From Streptomyces sp. CB02923 (GTDB lineage: Bacteria; Actinomycetota; Actinomycetes; Streptomycetales; Streptomycetaceae), in NCBI RefSeq assembly GCF_001905005.1, contig NZ_LWKZ01000027.1, positions 434,001 through 498,000 of the forward strand: a DNA stretch of 64,000 nt, written 5' to 3'. Below are positions 10,374 through 18,599 of the stretch, piece by piece. The stretch's first letter is position 1, and the number at the start of each line of letters is the position of its first letter. A model generated the notes under the pieces. The model saw only the letters and a list, made by a program, of their open reading frames with translations. It did no database searches and was not told where the DNA came from. Both the position numbers and the translations under genes were made by a program.

Positions 10374-11547
10374 CGGCGGTCACCTTGTCCCCGGGCTTGC
10401 GGGACCCGGCCGGAGCCTTGGCGGCCTCCGCCTTCCCGGCGTCTTCGGTCTTCTTCGCCGTCCCGGCGTCCGCGTCCTGCTGCCCGTTCTCGCCGAGCAC
10501 AGTCAGCAGCCGCTGTACCGGCACCGCGCCGACCAGCTCGCCGTCCGTGCCGGTCACGGCGACCGGCACGCCGCCGGCCGCGCAGGGCGCGAACAGCTCC
10601 GCGACGGGCGTGTCCCGGTGGACCTTGGCGGGTGTGGCGGCCAGGAAGTCCGCGGCCGTGCGTATCTCCTCGCCGCTGTCCGTCGTGGAGCCCAGCACCT
10701 GCTCGGTGTCGACCATGATGGCCCCGGCGGTGAGCACCCGGGAGCGGTCGACGTCCTGGATGAAGGAGGCGACGTAGTCGTTGGCGGGGGTGAGGAGGAT
10801 GTCCTCGGCGCTGCCGATCTGCACGATCCGGCCGTCGCGCATGACGGCGATCCGGTCGCCGAGGCGCATGGCCTCGTTCAGGTCGTGGGTGATGAAGACG
10901 ATGGTCTTCTTCAGCGTCTTCTGGAGCTCCAGGAGCTGATCCTGCATGTCGCGGCGGATCAGCGGGTCCAGCGCGCTGAAGGACTCGTCCATCAGCAGCA
11001 GGTCGGCGTCGGTGGCCAGCGCGCGGGCGAGCCCGACGCGCTGCTGCATGCCGCCGGACAGCTCGTCCGGCCAGGACTTCTCCCAGCCCTTGAGGCCGGC
11101 GAGGTGCAGCGCCTCGGTGGCGCGCTCCTGGCGCTCCGCGCGCGGTACGCCCTGCACCTCCAGCCCGTACGCGGCGTTCTCCAGCACGCTGCGGTGCGGG
11201 AAGAGCGCAAAGTGCTGGAAGACCATGGAGATCTTCTCGGAGCGGACTTTGCGCAGTTCCTTGTCGCTGATCGACGTCAGGTCCTGACCGTCGAACCGGA
11301 CGCTTCCGGACGTCGGCTCCAGCAGCCCGTTGAGGGTCCGCAGCAGCGTGGACTTACCGGATCCGGACAGACCCATGACGACGAAAATCTGACCCTCGTC
11401 CACGGAGAACGACGCGTCGATCACCGCGGCGGTCGTGCCGTCGGCCCGCAGCTCGTCGCGGCTCGCGCCGTCTTCGAGCCGCCGCACCGCGTCCTCGGGT
11501 CGTCTTCCGAACACCTTGTACACGTGCTCGGCTTGCAGCCTGGCCAC
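10366..11547 (-). CDS. opuAA: Glycine betaine ABC transporter ATP-binding protein (OpuAA/ProV) with C-terminal CBS domains
   Basis: 393 aa. Walker A GLSGSGKS (59-66), Q-loop FQHFALFPHRSVLENAAYGL, signature LSGGMQQR, Walker B LLLMDESFSALD and H-loop ITHDLNEA. A C-terminal CBS-pair region (about 265-345), the ionic-strength sensor region in OpuA, is followed by a Lys/Ala-rich tail. GTG at 11547 (MARLQAEHVYKVF) is preferred over GTG 11553 because GAGAGG sits 5 nt upstream of it. First gene of the two-gene opuA operon. Confidence 0.92.
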   Translation of the reverse strand: MARLQAEHVYKVFGRRPEDAVRRLEDGASRDELRADGTTAAVIDASFSVDEGQIFVVMGLSGSGKSTLLRTLNGLLEPTSGSVRFDGQDLTSISDKELRKVRSEKISMVFQHFALFPHRSVLENAAYGLEVQGVPRAERQERATEALHLAGLKGWEKSWPDELSGGMQQRVGLARALATDADLLLMDESFSALDPLIRRDMQDQLLELQKTLKKTIVFITHDLNEAMRLGDRIAVMRDGRIVQIGSAEDILLTPANDYVASFIQDVDRSRVLTAGAIMVDTEQVLGSTTDSGEEIRTAADFLAATPAKVHRDTPVAELFAPCAAGGVPVAVTGTDGELVGAVPVQRLLTVLGENGQQDADAGTAKKTEDAGKAEAAKAPAGSRKPGDKVTADA

Positions 11548-11571
11548 ATACACCTCTCGAGTTGACTGTGT

Positions 11572-11656
11572 ACGACCCGACTCCCCCGTCGGCGGGTCGT
11601 GGCGCGGTACGGGTCGGGCCCGCCGTTAACCGGTGGAAATGTTGAAAATCCACCGG
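11572..11656. promoter_or_regulatory. Two perfect inverted repeats in the opuA upstream region
   Basis: The 316-bp space between opuAA and the exonuclease gene has no gene. It holds ACGACCCG/CGGGTCGT (11572-11579 and 11593-11600) and CCGGTGGA/TCCACCGG (11630-11637 and 11649-11656, A-rich 11-nt loop), followed by an AT-richer stretch near 11690-11720 (TGACAAACTCTTTAGTG) that may contain promoter elements. The repeats are candidate operators or leader hairpins of the osmotically regulated operon; function is inferred. Confidence 0.4.
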
Positions 11657-11863
11657 GTCCGCTCCGGCCGCGCGCCTGCCCCCTTTCGAAAATGACAAAC
11701 TCTTTAGTGACCCAGTTCACATCAAGGCCGCTTATGGCTCCGCTCCCTGCCCCGCGCGCGGACACCGGGCGACGGCACCGGCGGCACGGCATCGCGGGCG
11801 CTCCCCCGCGGGCACGGCACCGGCGGCACGCCACCGCGGGCACGGCCCCGGAGGTACGGCATC

Positions 11864-12802
11864 ATGCGGGATGTGACTCGACGCCTGATGCTCCTCGACA
11901 CCGCCTCCCTCTACTTCCGCGCCTATTTCGGCGTACCGGAGTCGGTCCGGGCCCCGGACGGCACCCCGGTCAACGCGGTGCGCGGGCTGCTGGACTTCAT
12001 CGCCCGCCTCGTCCAGGACCACCAGCCCGACGACCTGGTGGCCTGCATGGACTTCGACTGGCGTCCCCAGTGGCGGGTCGACCTCATTCCCTCGTACAAG
12101 GCGCACCGCGTCGCCGAGGAGGCGCCGTCCGGCTCCCCGGAGCCGGACGCGGAGGAGATTCCGGACACCCTCTCCCCGCAGGTCCCGGTGATCGAGGAGG
12201 TGCTCGACGCGCTCGGCATTGCGCGGGTGGGCGCCGCGGGGTACGAGGCGGACGACGTCATCGGCACCCTCACCGCCCGCGCCACCGGGCCGGTGGACAT
12301 CGTCACCGGCGACCGCGATCTCTTCCAGCTGGCCGACGACCGGCGCGGCATCCGCATCCTGTATCCGCTCAAGGGCGTCGGCACCCTCCAGATGACCGAC
12401 GAGGCCCTGCTGCGCGAGAAGTACGGCGTGGACGGGCCGGGCTACGCGGATCTGGCGCTGCTGCGCGGCGACCCCAGCGACGGCCTGCCGGGCGTGCCGG
12501 GCATCGGCGAGAAGACCGCCGCCAAGCTGCTGGACGCGTACGGGGACCTGGCGGGGATCATGGCCGCGGCCGACGACCCGGCGTCGAAGCTCACCCCGTC
12601 GCAGCGCAAGCGGCTGACCGAGGCACGGCCGTACGTCGAGGTCGCGCCGAAGGTCGTACAGGTCGCCGCCGACGTGGCGCTGCCGGACTTCGACGCCGCG
12701 CTGCCCGGCGAACCGGCCGACCCGGAGCGGCTGGAAGCGCTCGCGGAACAGTGGGGCCTGGGTGGCTCTTTGCAGAGGCTCCTCGCGACGCTCCGCCCCT
12801 GA
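11864..12802 (+). CDS. 5'-3' exonuclease (FEN domain, Pol I N-terminal type)
   Basis: 312 aa. LMLLDTASLYFRAYFGVPES gives the first metal aspartate, MDFDWRPQWR, GYEADDVIGTLTARA and VTGDRDLFQLA give the acidic cluster, and GVPGIGEKTAAKLL is the helix-hairpin-helix. It is a stand-alone flap/5' nuclease domain without a polymerase. ATG at 11864 has GGAGGT 8 nt upstream. The FEN fold suggests processing of flaps or RNA-primed DNA. Confidence 0.9.
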   Translation: MRDVTRRLMLLDTASLYFRAYFGVPESVRAPDGTPVNAVRGLLDFIARLVQDHQPDDLVACMDFDWRPQWRVDLIPSYKAHRVAEEAPSGSPEPDAEEIPDTLSPQVPVIEEVLDALGIARVGAAGYEADDVIGTLTARATGPVDIVTGDRDLFQLADDRRGIRILYPLKGVGTLQMTDEALLREKYGVDGPGYADLALLRGDPSDGLPGVPGIGEKTAAKLLDAYGDLAGIMAAADDPASKLTPSQRKRLTEARPYVEVAPKVVQVAADVALPDFDAALPGEPADPERLEALAEQWGLGGSLQRLLATLRP

Positions 12803-12806
12803 ACTG

Positions 12807-12825
12807 TTAGGTTAGGTATACCTAA
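12807..12825. promoter_or_regulatory. Iron box (DmdR/IdeR operator)
   Basis: TTAGGTTAGGTATACCTAA matches the actinobacterial iron-box consensus TTAGGTTAGGCTAACCTAA at 16 of 19 positions and contains the perfect palindrome TTAGGTATACCTAA. It sits between the exonuclease stop and the start of the siderophore-interacting protein, 25 bp before the preferred start. Predicts repression under iron sufficiency by a DtxR-family protein. Confidence 0.85.
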
Positions 12826-12850
12826 TAAGACCGTGGCAGGGGAGATCGTC

Positions 12851-13708
12851 GTGGCAGCAGAGCGTCCGGCCCGCAAGAAGCCCAAGCTCATTCACGCACA
12901 GGTGCTGCGCACCGAGCAGCTCACGCCGCACATGGTGCGGGTGGTGCTGGGCGGTGACGGCCTGGCGGAGTTCTCGGCGGGCGAGTACACCGACCATTAC
13001 GTCAAGCTGGTCTTCCCGGTTCCCGGCGTGGCCTACCCGCAGCCGCTGGACATCGCGGAGATCCGCGCCGCCTTCCCGCGCCACCAGTGGCCCAAGACCC
13101 GTACGTACACGGTGCGCACCTGGGACCCGGACACGCGGGAGCTGGCGGTCGACTTCGTGGTGCACGGCGACGCGGGCCTCGCGGGGCCGTGGGCGGCGCA
13201 CGCCCGTCCGGGCGACGAGGCACTCCTGCTCGGCCCCGGCGGCGCGTACGCCCCCGACGCCGACGCCGACTGGCACCTGCTCGCCGGTGACGAGAGCGCC
13301 CTGCCGGCCATCGCCGCCGCCCTGGCCCGGATGCCGGAGGACGTACCCGTACGGGCCTTCGTCGAGGTCGCCGGCCCCGAGGAGGAGCAGAAGCTGGAAG
13401 CGCCGGCCGGCGCCGAGATCACCTGGCTGCACCGCGGCGACACGCCGGTCGGCGAGCGCCTGGTCGAGGCCGTCCGCGCGCTGGACTTCCCGCAGGGCCG
13501 GGTCCACGCGTTCGTGCACGGCGAGGCCGGCTTCGTCAAGGAGCTGCGCAAGCTGCTGCGCGTCGAGCGGGAGATCCCGCGCGAGGACCTGTCGATCTCC
13601 GGTTACTGGCGCAACGGGCACGACGAGGACGGCTGGCAGGCGTCCAAGCAGCTGTGGAACCAGCAGGTCGAGGCCGAGCAGGAGACCACCGCTCCCGCCG
13701 CCTCCTGA
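12851..13708 (+). CDS. Siderophore-interacting protein (ferric-siderophore reductase, ViuB type)
   Basis: 285 aa. FAD-binding SIP domain: LTPHMVRVVLGGDGL at the start of the barrel, RTYTVRTWDPDTRELAVDFV (the RxYT flavin motif), AHARPGDEALLLGPGG, and a SIP C-terminal domain with LLAGDESALPAIAA and ISGYWRNGHDEDGW. GTG at 12851 was chosen over GTG 12833 because GGGGAG lies 6-7 nt upstream. It would reduce ferric siderophores in the cytoplasm to release iron. Regulation by the adjacent iron box is expected. Confidence 0.93.
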   Translation: MAAERPARKKPKLIHAQVLRTEQLTPHMVRVVLGGDGLAEFSAGEYTDHYVKLVFPVPGVAYPQPLDIAEIRAAFPRHQWPKTRTYTVRTWDPDTRELAVDFVVHGDAGLAGPWAAHARPGDEALLLGPGGAYAPDADADWHLLAGDESALPAIAAALARMPEDVPVRAFVEVAGPEEEQKLEAPAGAEITWLHRGDTPVGERLVEAVRALDFPQGRVHAFVHGEAGFVKELRKLLRVEREIPREDLSISGYWRNGHDEDGWQASKQLWNQQVEAEQETTAPAAS

Positions 13709-13742
13709 CCCGGCACCGGCCCGGCCGGTTCGCCGGGCCGCA

Positions 13743-13773
13743 GCGGCCTCCGACGGCACGACGCGGAGGCCGC
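13743..13773 (+). terminator. Hairpin after the siderophore-interacting protein gene
   Basis: GCGGCCTCCG and CGGAGGCCGC make a perfect 10-bp stem with an 11-nt loop, 35 bp beyond the stop. No U-tract, as is usual for Streptomyces. Confidence 0.6.
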
Positions 13774-14316
13774 GCCCATTGCTGCCGGGGTTCGGTGACC
13801 GGGTGTTGCGGGTAAGCGAACTTCGGGCCACGGCCGAGAAGCCGGTGTACACCGCGGCCGGACCGCGCCGAGCAGTCCGCTCCGCCGACGCCGCGCCACG
13901 CCGCGACTCGCCGTGCACCACGCCGGTCAGGGCATTCCGACACGCCGTCACCGCTCGCTGCGGAATGCGCTCCCCGCCGGGCCGTGCCTCCACCCTTCCC
14001 GTCCCGCGGGTGTGGCCGGGACCGTACACATGTTGCCGGGGCGGCGTGTCACTCTGCGGAGCAGTGGCCTTGGGCCCGTACAGCCTGGCTTTCCAAGAGC
14101 AGGACGGGATCGCGAGCGGGGTCCGGCATCCTTGGAGTCCACGGGGCGGGCGGCGCTCCGCCGCGTCGTCGCTGGGGAACCGGAGGCATGTACGGCGTGT
14201 CGGACGGGCGTACGCACCACGTGCGACACGCCGTACGAGTCCGGCGCACCGGCCGCGTACGGAGGCGCCCCGCCCGGCGCCGTACGCTTCCGCATGCTCA
14301 CGCCAGCACGCTTCCG
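13774..14316. other. Gene-poor gap with two inverted repeats
   Basis: No convincing gene seen on either strand. GCATTCCG/CGGAATGC is at 13932-13939 and 13961-13968. A longer repeat, GTACGGCGTGTCG (14190-14202) with CGACACGCCGTAC (14224-14236), forms a perfect 13-bp stem around a 21-nt loop about 80 bp upstream of the methyltransferase start. It could be an operator for a TetR-like protein, a hairpin or a decayed sequence. Confidence 0.4.
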
Positions 14317-14970
14317 ATGACCGCCGCCCCCTCCGCGATGCCGGTCGCCGTGCTCCGCAGGTATTCGGACCAGGAAGCCCGACGGCTGACCGGCCAGGCG
14401 GGCACCCTCGCGGCGCTCCTGCACGCGGGGACGGCGTACCCGGCGGGCAGCCGGGTCCTGGAGGCCGGGTGCGGAGTCGGCGCCCAGACGGTGCACCTGG
14501 CCGCGTCCGGTCCGGGGGCGCGCATCACCGCGGTCGACATCTCCGCGGACTCGCTCGCCCAGGCCCACGCCCGCCTCGCCGCCCGTCCGCACGCGGCGAC
14601 GGTGCGCCGGCAGCAGGCCGCCCTGACCGCCCTGCCGTACGCGGACGCCCCCTTCGACCACCTCTTCGTCTGCTTCGTCCTGGAGCATCTGCCGGACCCC
14701 GGACGGACGTTGACGGACCTGCGGCGCGTGCTGCGGCCGGGCGGCGGCATCACCGTCATCGAAGGGGACCACGGGTCGGCGTTCTTCCATCCGGACAGCG
14801 CCCACGCCCGTGTGGTCATCGGCCACCAGGTCGGTCTGCAGGCCGCGGCGGGCGGCAACGCGCTGCTCGGCCGCCAGGTGCAGCCCCTGCCGGCCGCCGC
14901 CGGGTACGCGGAGGTCACCGTCCGGCCGCGTACCGCCTCCGCGGACGCGGCCCGGCCCGGCCGGGCCTGA
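14317..14970 (+). CDS. Class I SAM-dependent methyltransferase, C-terminally short
   Basis: 217 aa. Motif I is VLEAGCGVGAQTVHLA (48-63), then ITAVDISADSLAQA, FDHLFVCFVLEHLPDPGRTL and LRPGGGITVIEGDHGSAFFHP. This resembles UbiE-like Streptomyces methyltransferases that, as I remember them, run to about 270 residues. Here the protein ends PRTASADAARPGRA only 14 bp before the helY stop, so the C-terminal cap that usually follows is missing. ATG at 14317. Substrate unknown; possibly a truncated or non-functional gene. Confidence 0.75.
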   Translation: MTAAPSAMPVAVLRRYSDQEARRLTGQAGTLAALLHAGTAYPAGSRVLEAGCGVGAQTVHLAASGPGARITAVDISADSLAQAHARLAARPHAATVRRQQAALTALPYADAPFDHLFVCFVLEHLPDPGRTLTDLRRVLRPGGGITVIEGDHGSAFFHPDSAHARVVIGHQVGLQAAAGGNALLGRQVQPLPAAAGYAEVTVRPRTASADAARPGRA

Positions 14971-14984
14971 CCGGGCCGACAGCT

Positions 14985-17798
14985 TCACCCCACGGACGAG
15001 TACGCCACCACGCCCCGGAGCACCGCGTCCACGGCCTTGCGAGCGTTGCGGCCCACCTCGGGCGGTGCGGCCGCGGCGATCTGGCCGAGGACGTCGATGA
15101 GCTGCTTGCACCAGCGCACGAAGTCACCGGCCGGCATCTCCGCCTCGCGCAGCACCTCGTCCAGGCCGAACCCGGAGGCCCAGCGGTACGCGGCCCAGGC
15201 GAAGCCGAGGTCCGGCTCGCGCTGGCCGACGCCCTCCGCCTGGTTGATCTTGTGGGCTTCCTCCAGGGCGTCCAGCCGGCCCCAGATCCGCACCATCTCG
15301 GCGAGCGCGTCCCGCGCCTTGCCGGACGGCAGTTTCGGCGCCACCGCGTCATCCGCCTGGCGGGCCTCGTAGACCAGCGCCGAGGCGCAGGCCGCCAGTT
15401 CGGCGGGGCCCAGCCCGGCCCAGACACCGGCGCGCAGGCATTCGCTCGCCAGCAGGTCCAGTTCGCCGTAGAGCCGCGCCAGCCGCCGGCCCTCGTCCGT
15501 GACCGTGTCACCTTCCAGGTAGTCAAGTTCGGTCAGCAGACCGCAGATACGGTCGAAGGTGCGCGCGATCGTATTCGTACGGCCCTCGATACGGCGCTCC
15601 AACTGCCGGGTGTCACGCAGCAGCCGGTGGTACCGCTCGGCCCACCGCGCATGGTCCTCCCGCTCGTCGCAGCCGTGGCAGGGGTGCGCCCGGATTTCCG
15701 TACGCAGCCGCGAGATGTCCCGGTCGTCGGCCGCCGCCGCCCGCTGCTTGCGGTGCCGCTCCGGCGCGATGTGCCCGGCCTTCGTGCGCAGCGCGGACGC
15801 CAGGTCGCGGCGCGACTGCGGGCTGCGCGCGTTGAAGGACTTCGGGATGCGCATCCGGTCCAGCGCCTCCACCGGCACCGGGAAGTCCATCGACGCCAGC
15901 CGCTTGACCTGCCGCTCGGCGGTCAGCACCAGCGGCCGGGGCCCGTCGTGCGCGTCGTGGCCGCGGTGGCCGTTGGTCCGGCCCGACGGCATGCCCGGGT
16001 CCAGCACCAGCGCCAGCCCCGCGTACTTGCCCGTCGGTACGTGGATGACGTCGCCCGGCCTGAGCTTCTCCAGCGCCGCGGCGGCCGCGGCCCGGCGCTG
16101 CGCCGCGCCCTGCTTGGCCAGCTCCGTCTCACGGTCCTTCAGCTCCCGGCGCAGCCGCGAGTACTCCTCGAAGTTGCCGAGGTGGCAGGTCATGGACTCC
16201 TTGTAGCCGTCCAGGCCCTCCTCGTTCTTCTGCACCTGCCGCGAGATCCCGACGACCGACTTGTCGGCCTGGAACTGCGCGAACGACATCTCCAGCAGCT
16301 CACGCGAACGGTGCCGCCCGAACTGCGAGACCAGGTTGACCGCCATGTTGTACGACGGCTTGAAGGACGAGCGCAGCGGATACGTACGCGTACCGGCCAG
16401 GCCCGCCAGGGCGCCCGGGTCCATGCCTCGCTGCCAGAGCACCACCGCATGGCCCTCGACGTCGATACCGCGGCGCCCGGCACGGCCGGTGAGCTGGGTG
16501 TACTCGCCGGGGGTGATGTCGGCGTGCTGCTCGCCGTTCCACTTCACCAGCTTTTCCAGGACGACCGAACGCGCGGGCATGTTGATGCCGAGCGCCAGCG
16601 TCTCCGTCGCGAAGACGGCCTTGACCAGGCCCTTGAGGAACAGTTCCTCGACGACCTCCTTGAACGTCGGCAGCATGCCGGCGTGGTGGGCGGCGATGCC
16701 CCGCTCCAGGCCCTCCAGCCACTCGTAGTAGCCCAGGACATACAGGTCCTCGTCCGGGATGCCGGCCGTGCGCTCCTCCACGATGGCGCGGACCCTGGCC
16801 CGCCCCTCCTGGTCGTTCAGGCGCAGCCCGGAATACAGGCACTGCTGCACGGCCGACTCGCAGCCGGCCCGGCTGAAGATGAACGTGATCGCGGGCAGTA
16901 GGCCCTCGTTGTCCAGCCGGTCGATCACCTCGGCCCGGCCGGGCGTCCAGATACGGCTGCGCTGACGCCGCTCGCGCTCGCGGTCCGCCTCCCGCAGGTT
17001 GCGGCCGCGGCGCTTGTCCCGGCCGAACGTCGGGCGGCTGTTCTCCATCCGCGCGAGCCGCTCCAGGTCGGGGTTGACCTCCCGGCGCCCGGCGCCGGAT
17101 CGGCCCTCACGCTCCTCGAAGAGGTCGTACATCCGGCGCCCGGCGAGCACGTGCTGCCACAGCGGCACCGGGCGGTGCTCGGAGACGATCACTTCCGTGT
17201 CGCCGCGGACCGTGTCCAGCCAGGCGCCGAACTCCTCCGCGTTGGAGACCGTCGCGGACAGCGAGACCAGCGTGACGGACTCGGGCAGGTGGATGATCAC
17301 CTCTTCCCAGACGGCACCGCGGAAGCGGTCGGAGAGGTAGTGCACCTCGTCCATCACCACATAGCCGAGGCCGGTCAGCGACTGGGAGCCCGCATACAGC
17401 ATGTTCCGCAGCACCTCGGTGGTCATCACGACCACCGGCGCCTCGGAGTTGACGCTGTTGTCACCGGTCAGCAGGCCGACCCGGTCCGCGCCGTAGCGCC
17501 GCACCAGGTCCTGGTACTTCTGGTTCGACAGCGCCTTGATCGGCGTGGTGTAGAAGCATTTACGGCCCTGCTCCAGGGCCAGGTGGACGGCGAACTCGCC
17601 CACGATCGTCTTGCCGGATCCGGTCGGGGCCGCGACCAGCACGCCCTTCCCGGCCTCCAGGGCCTGGCACGCCTCGATCTGGAACGGGTCCAGCGCGAAG
17701 TCGTACATCTCACGGAAAGGGGCGAGTGCGGTGGCCTGCTCGGCCGCCCGCAGCTTGGCGGCGGCGTAGCGCTCAGCAGGGGACATGTCCTCGGTCAT
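14985..17798 (-). CDS. helY: Superfamily 2 DEVH RNA/DNA helicase (HelY, Ski2/Mtr4-like)
   Basis: 937 aa. Walker A APTGSGKT (57-64), DEVH box (150-153), SLSATVSNAEEFG (motif III), a RecA2 domain with ETLALGINMPARSV and QLTGRAGRRGID, then the long C-terminal region of actinobacterial HelY with a four-Cys/His patch (HPCHGCDEREDH). ATG 17798 was chosen because a PafBC-type promoter lies immediately upstream and would exclude the in-frame ATG at 17843. In mycobacteria helY is the distal neighbour of tatC-tatA-pafC-pafB, and the same order is kept here. The promoter suggests induction by DNA damage. Confidence 0.92.
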   Translation of the reverse strand: MTEDMSPAERYAAAKLRAAEQATALAPFREMYDFALDPFQIEACQALEAGKGVLVAAPTGSGKTIVGEFAVHLALEQGRKCFYTTPIKALSNQKYQDLVRRYGADRVGLLTGDNSVNSEAPVVVMTTEVLRNMLYAGSQSLTGLGYVVMDEVHYLSDRFRGAVWEEVIIHLPESVTLVSLSATVSNAEEFGAWLDTVRGDTEVIVSEHRPVPLWQHVLAGRRMYDLFEEREGRSGAGRREVNPDLERLARMENSRPTFGRDKRRGRNLREADRERERRQRSRIWTPGRAEVIDRLDNEGLLPAITFIFSRAGCESAVQQCLYSGLRLNDQEGRARVRAIVEERTAGIPDEDLYVLGYYEWLEGLERGIAAHHAGMLPTFKEVVEELFLKGLVKAVFATETLALGINMPARSVVLEKLVKWNGEQHADITPGEYTQLTGRAGRRGIDVEGHAVVLWQRGMDPGALAGLAGTRTYPLRSSFKPSYNMAVNLVSQFGRHRSRELLEMSFAQFQADKSVVGISRQVQKNEEGLDGYKESMTCHLGNFEEYSRLRRELKDRETELAKQGAAQRRAAAAAALEKLRPGDVIHVPTGKYAGLALVLDPGMPSGRTNGHRGHDAHDGPRPLVLTAERQVKRLASMDFPVPVEALDRMRIPKSFNARSPQSRRDLASALRTKAGHIAPERHRKQRAAAADDRDISRLRTEIRAHPCHGCDEREDHARWAERYHRLLRDTRQLERRIEGRTNTIARTFDRICGLLTELDYLEGDTVTDEGRRLARLYGELDLLASECLRAGVWAGLGPAELAACASALVYEARQADDAVAPKLPSGKARDALAEMVRIWGRLDALEEAHKINQAEGVGQREPDLGFAWAAYRWASGFGLDEVLREAEMPAGDFVRWCKQLIDVLGQIAAAAPPEVGRNARKAVDAVLRGVVAYSSVG

Positions 17799-17808
17799 CG
17801 TGCTTACG

Positions 17809-17831
17809 AGCCTACCGGCCACCTCTGACAA
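17809..17831 (-). promoter_or_regulatory. PafBC-type (RecA-NDp) promoter of helY
   Basis: On the minus strand: TTGTCAGAG (17831-17823), 8 nt, TAGGCT (17814-17809). This matches the described consensus TTGTCRGTG-N8-TANNNT at every defined position but one. Ten nucleotides separate the -10 from ATG 17798, so the transcript would be leaderless or nearly so. Confidence 0.72.
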
Positions 17832-17969
17832 CGAGCCGATCATTATGGACGCCCTTTACCGGCCCTCCCCGGTTACCGGCCCTCCCCGGCACGCACCACT
17901 CCCCCACCGACACCCACGGGTCCGGGGCCCCGGAGAGGGCCCCACGCCCCCGGTACGGCTCCCGCCGAC

Positions 17970-18057
17970 GGGCCGGGGGCCGGGGGGCCGGGGCCCGGGG
18001 GCTCGGGGTCGGGGCCCGGGGCTCGGGGCCGGGGGCTCGGGGTCGGGGGCCCGGCGG
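17970..18057. repeat. G-tract block, quadruplex-prone
   Basis: More than ten runs of three to six G separated by short CT/C spacers (repeats of GGGGGCTCGGGGTCGGGG) in the gap between helY and tatC. Quadruplex potential on the + strand; no gene is supported here. Confidence 0.6.
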
Positions 18058-18061
18058 GCAG

Positions 18062-18420
18062 TTGCCTGCGCCCCCGCAGCCTGTCGTCTGCGGCCCTGCC
18101 ACCCGCAGTCCCGCAGGCCTGCTGCCCCACTGCCTGCGGCCCAGCGACCCCATCGCCCGCCACCTGCGACCCCGCGGCCTGTCGTCTGCGGCCCTGCCAC
18201 CCGCAGTCCCGCAGGCCTGCTGCCCCACTGCCTGCGGCCCAGCGACCCCGTCACCCGCCACCCGCCACCCGCCACCCCGTGGCTTGTCGCCTGCGGCCCT
18301 GCCACCCACAGCCCACCGCCCCGCTGCCTGCGACCCAGCGCCCCCATCGCTCGCCACCTGCGACCCCGCGACCTGTCGCCCGCGGCCCTTCCACCCACAG
18401 CCCACCGCCCCGCAGTCCGC
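18062..18420. repeat. Degenerate tandem array with ~98-bp period
   Basis: A 72-bp block at 18080-18151 recurs identically at 18178-18249 (period 98). Two further diverged copies begin near 18281 and 18371. Each copy contains TGTCG-CTGCGG-CCTGCCACCC-like strings. The array is C-rich and opens reading frames on both strands that look artefactual. Confidence 0.8.
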
Positions 18421-18422
18421 GG

Positions 18423-18489
18423 CCCCGCCACCCCGCCACCCCGCCACCCCGCCACCCCGCCACCCCGCCACCCCGCCACCCCGCCACCC
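18423..18489. repeat. 8-bp tandem repeat, about 8 copies
   Basis: Eight GCCA tetramers spaced exactly 8 bp apart (unit CCCCGCCA). A typical slippage-prone microsatellite in the helY-tatC gap. Confidence 0.9.
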
Positions 18490-18510
18490 GCGGGTATCGC
18501 CCCGCTCCTG

Positions 18511-18559
18511 TGGGTATTCCCCCGCCGGGGGGACGATCACGTTCGATTCGCCCCGTAGG
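18511..18559 (+). repeat. 49-bp dispersed element, copy A
   Basis: Begins TGGGTATTCCCCCGCCGG, continues through ACGATCACGTTCGATTCG and ends GTAGG. It contains the CCCCGCCGGGG palindrome. An inverted copy at 37522-37570 agrees at 46 of 49 positions. Both lie in non-coding gaps, one on each side of the tatC-trmI block. Confidence 0.85.
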
Positions 18560-18599
18560 GGCGCGAAGCCGCGCGGACGCCATGGAGCCGTAAGGGCGC

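Noticed and set aside
13774..14316. 135-codon plus frame (13913-14320) as a small gene
   Set aside because: No ribosome binding site, no recognisable domain, and it spans two inverted repeats and overlaps the methyltransferase start in another frame.
12954..16901. Very long open frames antisense or out of frame to known genes (also 30856-35112, 40758-44426, 44691-49121, 45376-49260)
   Set aside because: They overlap confidently identified genes completely, show Arg/Ala/Gly/Pro shadow composition typical of high-GC antisense frames, and contain no recognisable domain.
17799..17843. Upstream ATG (17843) as the helY start
   Set aside because: The PafBC-type promoter at 17809-17831 would lie inside the coding region; ATG 17798 fits the leaderless arrangement.
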